Part shown: one piece after another, positions 54,853-61,563 of the stretch
Layout: the number at the start of each line of letters is the position of its first letter
How positions within the stretch are numbered: the stretch's first letter is position 1
Assembly (NCBI GenBank): GCA_020050835.1
Contig: JAGVKB010000102.1
Coordinates: forward strand, 62,001 to 126,000
Length of the DNA: 64,000 nt
DNA from: Candidatus Obscuribacterales bacterium
GTDB taxonomy: Bacteria; Cyanobacteriota; Vampirovibrionia; Obscuribacterales; Obscuribacteraceae
Reading direction: 5' to 3'
The notes under the pieces: model-generated
Told to the model about the DNA's origin: nothing
What the model saw: only the letters and a program-made list of their open reading frames with translations
The model's database searches: none
Position numbers and translations under genes: made by a program

Positions 54853-56694
54853 TCAGATCTTTCTAGCAGCGCTGCGCTTCGGTAGCGGTCGACAGTCGCC
54901 ATTTGGCGGATTGGCATCGAAGTACGATCTTGCAGCATCAGCTTCTTCAATGTAGGTAAAGAACTCGGGGCAGTCAAAATCCCAGGCTGGTGGAAATCCA
55001 TTTGCTTTCAGGCTTTGAGCGCGGCTGAGATAACCATCGATCTGTTCTGGCTTGAGCCCAGTCTCTTCCAACTCTGTCCGACCTGGTTCACAGTCGTATC
55101 GTGCAAGGAAGCGGTCAATTCGGCCCGACAGCTCGGGTGAAAGTTGCTTACCGGCGAACTCCATTCGCAACACTGCCATCAACCCTTGCATTGAGTTGGT
55201 AGTCCAACTCGGAGTTCGCTGAGGAGGAAAGCTCAAAGTATGGTCGATGTTTTGAATCTTGCGTCCAGATAAGACCAGATTAAAAGGATTGATATCGCCA
55301 TCACCATTCATTATGCGCTCGGCGAGCGCTTGCTCGAGTTGACCGCTGAGTTCGCTGTCCTTTCTCAGCAAGTCGAGAACAGCCTCTTCTGTGCAGTTTC
55401 CGCTTTGTTGCTCAGCCAACTCCGGAAGACCGTCGTTGATATTCTTGCCGGCAAGCTCTTCGATCCATACCTTTTGCGGAACGCCATCTATCTCCAATGT
55501 TCGTTCTGCAGTCGATGGAACTCCGTTGGTCAGATCCATTCGAGAATTGAGATCCTGAGCTATCTCTGCCTTGTAGAGTTTGGAGACGGCCCAGCTATCG
55601 TTGCCATCCAACCGGTGTACGACTACTTCGGTTGACCGGCCGTCCCGATCTTTAACTTCGGCAAGCTTCACGACATGACCGAGTTCGTCTATCTTTCGCT
55701 CACCGAGATAACGTAACTCGCCTGATTTGAGCAGCGAATCTCGCGCCTCGGTGCTGGCTGGTTTTACCGGGCTTTCTGCATCGGCAATGTCGCTGGTCGC
55801 TTTTCGTTCACCAGTATCCGAGTTCTCCAGCTCATTTGATCGGTTTGACTCAACGCGGCCGCTGTTGATTCTTGCTTTGAGAGCACGAGATAGAAATGGG
55901 CTGGCGAGATGGAAAGTGCCAATGCCCGCTCCGATCACCCCAAAACCGTACATGGACTGCCAGGTGTCTTTGCCATTGGCTAGATGTAATGACTGCATCG
56001 CTTGCCAGACCGATTCACCGGGCTTGCGGTGCCAGGATTTGAGTAGCGCTTGTGCCTCGGCGTTGAACAGTCCTCCGGTGGAACCGGACGCTGAAGCAGT
56101 CAACAACTTCAGCGGTACATCTTTCAGCGATTGAGAAGCCAGTTCACCGCCTGCCAATCTGGTCAATATAGAGTGTGTAGCGGAGATTGAGCCAAATGTG
56201 ATCGCTCCGATTAGAGCGTTTTTCGCCCTTGCCAATTCAAAGCTGTCTTTGGTTAACTCGGTCGGCTTGCAAATTCCTTCATATGCCGCGCCTGAAAATG
56301 CCGACTTCGCGATGTTGAAGCCGTTCTTTGAGAAGCGCATGCCGAGCAAGTAGACACTTTCCGCTCCGGCGAAAGTTCTACTTAACCGATTGGCAACTTG
56401 TCCGACACAGGCGTTCATCAGGAGATATGAGGGCAGCATTCCGACAGCGGCTCCGAATTGCTGGGCGTACCATCTCGGTGTATTGAAATCAGCTTGTTCG
56501 AGCGGTTCGACAATTTGAAGTTTATGTAGCTTCAAATGAGCCTTGTGATTGATCAATTGAGCGATGCCATTTACGGGTTGCTCAACCCCGCTGTGAACAA
56601 ATGATGTCCAGCAATCGGCTAGCAGTGTGGCAGCGAGAGACGATTGGGAATGCCGTTCGGCATCCCTCGAATTAGATGGCTTATCTCCGGACAC
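54853..56694 (-). CDS. Orphan protein with a C-terminal kinase-like (PI3/4K-type) domain
   Basis: About 613 residues. The first 270 are Ala/Gly-rich and amphipathic-helical (ALIGAITFGSISATHSIL), with no signal peptide. The C-terminal 270 carry a kinase-like arrangement: a candidate lysine strand (AVSKLYKAEIAQ), a hinge-like WIEELAG, then NGDGDINPFNLVL with catalytic-loop D and N residues (D465/D467, N469/N472), and IQNIDHTLSFP giving a metal-binding D484. This order fits the protein-kinase-like fold of PI3/4-kinase and HipA relatives. No established family recognised. I start at GTG 56694, with GAGGATA 8 bases upstream; the frame is open to a TTG at 56802. It is convergent with the OM-barrel gene. 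Confidence 0.6.
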   Translation of the reverse strand: MSGDKPSNSRDAERHSQSSLAATLLADCWTSFVHSGVEQPVNGIAQLINHKAHLKLHKLQIVEPLEQADFNTPRWYAQQFGAAVGMLPSYLLMNACVGQVANRLSRTFAGAESVYLLGMRFSKNGFNIAKSAFSGAAYEGICKPTELTKDSFELARAKNALIGAITFGSISATHSILTRLAGGELASQSLKDVPLKLLTASASGSTGGLFNAEAQALLKSWHRKPGESVWQAMQSLHLANGKDTWQSMYGFGVIGAGIGTFHLASPFLSRALKARINSGRVESNRSNELENSDTGERKATSDIADAESPVKPASTEARDSLLKSGELRYLGERKIDELGHVVKLAEVKDRDGRSTEVVVHRLDGNDSWAVSKLYKAEIAQDLNSRMDLTNGVPSTAERTLEIDGVPQKVWIEELAGKNINDGLPELAEQQSGNCTEEAVLDLLRKDSELSGQLEQALAERIMNGDGDINPFNLVLSGRKIQNIDHTLSFPPQRTPSWTTNSMQGLMAVLRMEFAGKQLSPELSGRIDRFLARYDCEPGRTELEETGLKPEQIDGYLSRAQSLKANGFPPAWDFDCPEFFTYIEEADAARSYFDANPPNGDCRPLPKRSAARKI

Positions 56695-56841
56695 GGCAAT
56701 TATCCTCGCAAGGGAATGACCGCTAGAGCCTTGGGCTCGATAGCAGTGCGGGGTTTTGCTGTCTCGGCAATCTGAGTAAATCGTATTTCGGACTTTCAAC
56801 AAAAGCTACCGGGAAAATACGATCTAGCACATCACATATTG

Positions 56842-57957
56842 TCAGCGAGCTTGGGGATTGCCCTGAAAAGGCTGTTGTTGAAATCCGGAAGGTTGCTGCA
56901 CAGGAGTATAACCGCCCTGCGGTGGATAGCTGCCAGGTGGTGCGTAAAAGCTGTTCTGCTGCGGGTAGCCGCCGCCATATGGCTGTTGAGCGGGAGGCTG
57001 CGAAGGATAACCGCCGAAACTTGGTTGTTGAGCCGGGGGGGTGTTGGTTGCATCCATCGTGAGCGGCTCGTCGAGTTGAACCGGTAAAGATGTACCGGCG
57101 GGAACCTTCACCTCGTTGCCTTTCTTGACCCCGGCGCTGGCCAATCCTACACCTGCTCCAACGACTGAGCCGGCAATTGCGCCTACGGCGGTAGTCTTAG
57201 CGAAGCGGCCAAATTTTGAGCCGCGAGCCGGCAAGGTAGCAAGTCCATAAATTGCCCCGGCTCCAGCGCCATAGCCAGCTCCGCGCTTGGCCCCTTTGCC
57301 CATCGATTTGAGCGCCCGCCCGCCTGGATTCTTATTTGCTCCGCCGGCTGCTTGCAGCTGTCTCACGTCGATGCTGGCGTTGATTGGAAACTTGCGTCCA
57401 TCGGGAGTTTGAACGGCGATGAACTTGACGTCAATCCGGGCATTTATCCCAAAATTGAAATTCTTGGCGGTTACGACATTGGTGACTTGTCCGGTCAGCT
57501 TGCTGCCTGGTGGGACGGCGACCTGACCGTCCAAGATTACCGGTTCGGTCACTGTTGCTAAAAATTGTTCTCCTTCTGTGGTGTAGCTTGAGTCCAGAGT
57601 GTTGTCGAGCTGGCATCGGAAGTGAGTGCCCGGCCCTAAGACGGTCACTTTCCCTTGTAAGAAAGTTCCGGGCGGAGCTTGAGACTCCGGGTTGATTGGG
57701 GGCACCGGTGGTTGACTGTCTGGAGTTAGATTGCTTTGGTCCGGGGCGCCGTTGCCGGTCGATGAAGTATCCGCAGTGCTGGTGGGATCGCCGGTAAGCA
57801 TACCGGGCGACGGCTGCGCAGTTGCATCAGCTATTAACAGCTGTTTGTAGTACGTCGAAGTTGCTGAGCGATCGCCAGTTGCAGATAAGACCGGAGCGCA
57901 GAGCAAGGTCAGGTTCGTGGCTACTGAAATTACTGTACTGGCGCACTTCCCAAGCAT
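56842..57957 (-). CDS. Exported VirB10/TrbI-like protein with glycine zipper
   Basis: A 371-residue exported protein with signal peptide (MLGKCASTVISVATNLTLLC then APVLSA). After a proline/serine linker, residues about 98-200 (LQGKVTVLGPGTHFRCQLDN, then VAVPPGSKLTGQVTNVVTAK) have the fold pattern of VirB10/TrbI C-terminal domains: a GT-strand, PPGS and a G-strand. A glycine-zipper (GAGYGAGAGAIYGL and IAGSVVGAGVGLASAG) follows, then VKVPAGTSLPVQLDEPL and a Pro/Gln/Tyr-rich C-terminus (SYPPQGGYTPVQQP). Type IV secretion genes are absent, so it is not read as a conjugation part but as an envelope protein using the same fold. Start at ATG 57957 with GAGGAAAT upstream. Confidence 0.65.
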   Translation of the reverse strand: MLGKCASTVISVATNLTLLCAPVLSATGDRSATSTYYKQLLIADATAQPSPGMLTGDPTSTADTSSTGNGAPDQSNLTPDSQPPVPPINPESQAPPGTFLQGKVTVLGPGTHFRCQLDNTLDSSYTTEGEQFLATVTEPVILDGQVAVPPGSKLTGQVTNVVTAKNFNFGINARIDVKFIAVQTPDGRKFPINASIDVRQLQAAGGANKNPGGRALKSMGKGAKRGAGYGAGAGAIYGLATLPARGSKFGRFAKTTAVGAIAGSVVGAGVGLASAGVKKGNEVKVPAGTSLPVQLDEPLTMDATNTPPAQQPSFGGYPSQPPAQQPYGGGYPQQNSFYAPPGSYPPQGGYTPVQQPSGFQQQPFQGNPQAR

Positions 57958-58202
57958 ATTTCCTCGGCTGGTTGCGGTGAGCGGAAGGTCGGTGCTTAGA
58001 TTGTTCCCCGTGGCTACCATAAACAGCATACGCTACCGGTTAGGTGTCCGAAAGAACTGTAATAGCTCGCATTTAAGCAGCAATTGTCGCTTGTATGTTG
58101 TGGAATTTTTGTGAGTTTCTGATGCGGATTGTACGCCACAATCGCCATCTAGAAGTGCCGCCCGTGAGACGGAAATTCTCATAGAGAGTAAGAAGTTACT
58201 TT

Positions 58203-58589
58203 TCAGAGCATGCGAATCGGTCCCTGGTATTGTGATACCAGCGGATCTGTGGTCAGCAAGATAATACCTTCGACAAGTGCCTGTGCAACAAGGATTCGAT
58301 CGAATGGGTCTTTGTGGAGTGGTGGCAAACTATCAATTGCTACGGCATGCTCGCTGGTTATGGAAAGCTCTATGTAGCCATTATCGAGCAGCCCGCGCCT
58401 CAGCACGCGTGGCTCCACCAGAAAATCATCTCTACCTAGTCCGCGTTTGATTGCCACTTCCCACAGGCTCGCTGCACTGAACAACAGCTCATTTTGTTGA
58501 TCTTCCAGCAAGTTGCGCGCAGCGTCCGGCAATCGATCGGGCTGTCCTGCGGCCCAGAGCAGCAAGTGCGTATCCAGCAACAGCTTCAT
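58203..58589 (-). CDS. vapC: VapC-type PIN-domain toxin
   Basis: A 128-residue PIN ribonuclease, the toxin of a Phd/VapC pair. MKLLLDTHLLLWAAG contains the first acidic residue (D6), SLWEVAIK the conserved E, KDPFDRILVAQAL the next acidic pair and LLTTDP the last; all are present so it should be active. Typical targets are tRNA or rRNA. The ATG at 58589 overlaps the antitoxin stop by 4 bases (ATGA), the normal coupling; the in-frame ATG at 58601 lies inside the antitoxin gene and is less likely. Confidence 0.93.
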   Translation of the reverse strand: MKLLLDTHLLLWAAGQPDRLPDAARNLLEDQQNELLFSAASLWEVAIKRGLGRDDFLVEPRVLRRGLLDNGYIELSITSEHAVAIDSLPPLHKDPFDRILVAQALVEGIILLTTDPLVSQYQGPIRML

Positions 58590-58816
58590 TGCTGCCCGCA
58601 AAAACGTTGTTCGATTTCAGCACTAGCCATTCGGTCGAAGTCCTGGGGCACAGTAATCTCTCCGGACATGAATCCCAGCCTTCGAGCGGCAGTAGGCGCA
58701 TCCACAGGCAAGACCTTCACCAGCGGTTTGCCAGCCCTTGCAATAATGAAGGGCTCACCCTTAGTGATGAGGCGAGACAATTGGGTCTTAGCCTCGTGAA
58801 TATTTACGATATGCAT
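58586..58816 (-). CDS. Phd/YefM-type antitoxin
   Basis: A 76-residue antitoxin of the VapC toxin encoded next. MHIVNIHEAKTQLSRLITK and GEPFIIARAGKPLVKVLPV are the Phd N-terminal DNA-binding dimer segments; the C-terminal FDRMASAEIEQRF wraps the toxin. The stop overlaps the toxin ATG (ATGA). The palindrome at 58824-58862, 8 bases upstream of its start, is its probable operator. Confidence 0.93.
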   Translation of the reverse strand: MHIVNIHEAKTQLSRLITKGEPFIIARAGKPLVKVLPVDAPTAARRLGFMSGEITVPQDFDRMASAEIEQRFCGQQ

Positions 58817-58823
58817 GAGTTTT

Positions 58824-58862
58824 CCATGATAAACTAAGTTCTATTAGTTTAGTTTATCATGG
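58824..58862. promoter_or_regulatory. Palindromic operator of the toxin-antitoxin pair
   Basis: CCATGATAAACTAA (58824-58837) and TTAGTTTATCATGG (58849-58862) are perfect inverted arms of 14 bases with an 11-base spacer. It lies immediately upstream of the antitoxin start, where Phd-type complexes bind to repress their own operon. Confidence 0.75.
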
Positions 58863-58907
58863 TTCATTACGTAATCATTAGGGCGTGTGAAAGTTTCATC
58901 AAAGAAT

Positions 58908-58937
58908 AGAACGACCTTCCCGAAGGAAGATCGTTCT
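58908..58937 (-). terminator. Terminator-like hairpin of the winged-helix gene
   Basis: AGAACGA-C-CTTCC (58908-58920), loop CGAA, GGAAG-A-TCGTTCT (58925-58937): a 12-pair stem with one mismatch and a tetraloop. Read on the minus strand it comes right after the stop at 58961 and is followed by ATTCTTTG, a weak T-rich tail. Confidence 0.7.
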
Positions 58938-58960
58938 CCAAACCATCCACTGGCATTAGA

Positions 58961-59755
58961 CTAAGCGGATGCAACTGCTCGCGATTGTGCGCAACCTTTG
59001 GATTCGTATTCTTGAAGACTTTCCACGAAGATGGAAGCTACGTGCCCGTCAACGGATTGCCAGCGAGTCTTCACCATTCCAACCTTGTAGAGCTCCTGGT
59101 GAGTGGCGAAGGCCAGTCTTTGATTGAGTTTCGATTCAGTGCCCACCGCTTTGGCTATAACCTGTTGTAGCTTCAACTGATGATCTTCGTCGCGGGACAC
59201 AATCCACACCATATCTACATCATCGTCGGTCAAGGCAATTTCCAGTCTATTCATAAGGCTATCCGCATCGCTGGCTGGATGATTGACGATGCCAATTCTG
59301 TGCGCCACCCCATTTCGCTCAAAACTGACTTTCGCGTCAAGATCCTGCACGCCACCCCGATGTGCTCTGCAAGTCTTCCAATCGAGTTCGCCGATCAAGC
59401 TTTCCGATTCATCCATCATGAATAGCATCCGCAAGTTGGCTATTTCGAGCAGATGACGCTGGACATCGGCATCAGAAAGGTCGAGCTCGGTGTCCGGAGC
59501 ACTAATCAAGCCGCGCGTGAGGGACGCGAGGGTGTAGACGAGCGGCTTAGTCGGTGTAGTCCACCAGGGCAGCGTGTTCTTGTGCCGCTGGCAAAGCAGA
59601 TAGTCGAGATAGAACAACTTGCGCAGGCGATCGCGTATCAGCACCGGCTTCTGGTCGACTGAGATAAACCAGGCGATGTGTTTTTCGAGCAAAACCTGAT
59701 GCTCCTCTACGTATCTGAAAATGAGATGGTCTCGCTCATTCAATTGGATAGCCAT
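58961..59755 (-). CDS. Winged-helix protein, replication-relaxation-like
   Basis: A 264-residue cytoplasmic protein. The N-terminal half (ERDHLIFRYVEEHQVLLEKH, then LRKLFYLDYLLCQR and PLVYTLASLTRGL) follows the winged-helix plan of replication-relaxation (Replic_Relax) proteins, found on plasmids and mobile elements. The C-terminal half (VDMVWIVSRDEDHQLKLQQV) has the associated alpha/beta fold. ATG 59755 follows AGGA at 9 bases. It follows the toxin-antitoxin pair and could mark a small acquired segment, but no transposase, integrase or plasmid gene is nearby. A chromosomal DNA-binding regulator is equally possible. Confidence 0.55.
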   Translation of the reverse strand: MAIQLNERDHLIFRYVEEHQVLLEKHIAWFISVDQKPVLIRDRLRKLFYLDYLLCQRHKNTLPWWTTPTKPLVYTLASLTRGLISAPDTELDLSDADVQRHLLEIANLRMLFMMDESESLIGELDWKTCRAHRGGVQDLDAKVSFERNGVAHRIGIVNHPASDADSLMNRLEIALTDDDVDMVWIVSRDEDHQLKLQQVIAKAVGTESKLNQRLAFATHQELYKVGMVKTRWQSVDGHVASIFVESLQEYESKGCAQSRAVASA

Positions 59756-59816
59756 GGGGTGTGTCCTCGTTCTAACGGTTGGGGTGGGGTGGTCAGTTGG
59801 GATAAAAGGGCGAAAA

Positions 59817-60470
59817 CTATTTGCTTCTGACGTACTGCTGCAGAGCGTCGTCGCATCTCGGGAGGTGAACCCGATAGGTCCTTCGCAGGCTCATATCCAT
59901 GCTTTTCAGATTATTGTTGGTCTGGGCAAGGCTGTGCGAGCGGTCCTTGATGTCGTTGATGGCTGAGTCGAGCTCTTCAATTGTCTTGGCGGCAGGTCGA
60001 GGTCTGATCAAGTCTTCATAGATGGTGGCGGCATCGCTGTACCAGTCGGAGGTTAGATCGCGATACTCCTTTACGCCGGGCATGTTGCCTGGTATGTTCA
60101 TCGCTTTCAAGGTCTGAGCCAGCTGGCGGTAGCGCTTGGCGACGTTTGATGCGGTTTCGGTCCATTGTTGAACGCGCTCCGATTCTTGATTGAACGGGCG
60201 GCTCAGGATGACGCGATCGCCTTCGGTCGCTTTGTGTGAAAAAATTGTCTCGTCGAACTTCTCGAACCATTTGACGGTAGCGCTGGCGCTGTTCGAATTA
60301 CCCGGAAAAGAACCTTGCGTAGCCGCGGTAAAGCTGGAATTTGAGTGAGCTTTCGGATCCTTGCCGGCCGAGAAATAGTCGACTGTCGGCTTGGCTGCCT
60401 GGGCCGGACACGCGTAGGCGAAGCCGGTAATCAGGCTTATCGCTATCATTGTCCATACGGTCCTTAACAT
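59817..60470 (-). CDS. Exported protein of unknown function
   Basis: A 217-residue protein with a signal peptide (MLRTVWTMIAISLITGFAYA then CPAQA). The mature part is helical and charged, with alternating Ser/Asn-rich and basic stretches, no known motif. I start at ATG 60470, AAGGA 9 bases upstream; the track-like TTG at 60488 has none. It follows the next gene downstream of rpoB on the same strand after 55 bases, so it may be in that transcription unit. Confidence 0.65.
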   Translation of the reverse strand: MLRTVWTMIAISLITGFAYACPAQAAKPTVDYFSAGKDPKAHSNSSFTAATQGSFPGNSNSASATVKWFEKFDETIFSHKATEGDRVILSRPFNQESERVQQWTETASNVAKRYRQLAQTLKAMNIPGNMPGVKEYRDLTSDWYSDAATIYEDLIRPRPAAKTIEELDSAINDIKDRSHSLAQTNNNLKSMDMSLRRTYRVHLPRCDDALQQYVRSK

Positions 60471-60525
60471 CTGCTGTCTATCCTTCAAGAGTTTGTCTTA
60501 TTGTCACTTTCAAATCGTGCTTCGC

Positions 60526-61536
60526 CTATCGATTGATCGATCCGCCGAGCGGCTCTAACGGAATTCCCGGTCTCTGCGGGTTGTTGCGACCGGCATTCGG
60601 TGTCTGAGGAAGGTCCGGTGGATTCATGTAAGCATCCGAGACTCCGGCACCGTTGGGACGATTTTGACTGATCGCTGGTGTATTGCTGTTAGCCTTGAAA
60701 GTATTCATCTGGACGATTTTCCAGATTGTATATGAGCACAAAAGGAGCATCAGTCCGGCCGCCGCGCTGATTACGCGGGCGCCTCCATATTGACTGCCCA
60801 TCACGACCGAGTAGGCTGCCAGCGCCATCCACACCGTCGCTGATACCACTCCCAGAATTACCAGGTAGCGGGCGAAGGTTCTCACTGTCGGCAGTGGACC
60901 TTGATACTCGTATAGACTTTCATTGCCCGGCTTGTTGATACCGGTTCGTGGCGCGGGAGAGTCTTCACTAATTTTCGTTCTGCCACCGACATTGTTCGCA
61001 CCGGGATAAGGCGCGAGGATATTTTGAATCTGTGCCAGATCAGATTCAGAGGCGTTGGCATTGATGACGGCTTCGTCGCTGTTCATGTTAATGCCCAGAA
61101 TGCCACCGATCTGATTTCTCTGTGTTTCGCTTAGCGTGTCCGGTCTGAGTGTTTGTACCATTCGACTGCCACGGCCCTGCTTGCCGGCGCTGAAGATGTA
61201 CACGGTAGTGCGATTTTGACCGTTGCCGGCTGGGAATCTGTTGCCATGAGTCATATCTGCCGCACCTGATGGCGGAGCGATCGGCGCGCCGACGTCTCCG
61301 GAGATCTCAGGCATCGGGATCGGTCCGTCACCTGGCGGCGGCGGTGCACCTTGCGGCGGCTGCTGACCTGGTGGTGTCGAAATTCGGTCGGCTATATCGT
61401 TGGCTGGTAGCAGCGGTTGAGCAAACTGAGCCGATGCGGTCAGCGCCAAAGTTAATGTAACTGCCTGGGCACAAAGCCAGGCACAGGCGATCAGCCTTAC
61501 CTTCCTAGCTTTTGATTGTGCCGCTTGCGTTCTCAT
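60526..61536 (-). CDS. Exported membrane protein of unknown function
   Basis: A 336-residue protein with a signal peptide (about 15-37: LIACAWLCAQAVTLTLALTA), a proline-rich region (PPGQQPPQGAPPPPGDGP) and two later hydrophobic helices (YLVILGVVSATVWMALAAYS and ISAAAGLMLLLCSYTIWKIV). The C-terminus is Asn/Pro-rich. No family recognised. I choose ATG 61536, with GGAG 7 bases upstream; TTG 61554 is the longer option. It starts 27 bases after the rpoB stop on the same strand. Confidence 0.7.
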   Translation of the reverse strand: MRTQAAQSKARKVRLIACAWLCAQAVTLTLALTASAQFAQPLLPANDIADRISTPPGQQPPQGAPPPPGDGPIPMPEISGDVGAPIAPPSGAADMTHGNRFPAGNGQNRTTVYIFSAGKQGRGSRMVQTLRPDTLSETQRNQIGGILGINMNSDEAVINANASESDLAQIQNILAPYPGANNVGGRTKISEDSPAPRTGINKPGNESLYEYQGPLPTVRTFARYLVILGVVSATVWMALAAYSVVMGSQYGGARVISAAAGLMLLLCSYTIWKIVQMNTFKANSNTPAISQNRPNGAGVSDAYMNPPDLPQTPNAGRNNPQRPGIPLEPLGGSINR

Positions 61537-61563
61537 CAGTTCACTCCGTTTCAACTTTAGTGT

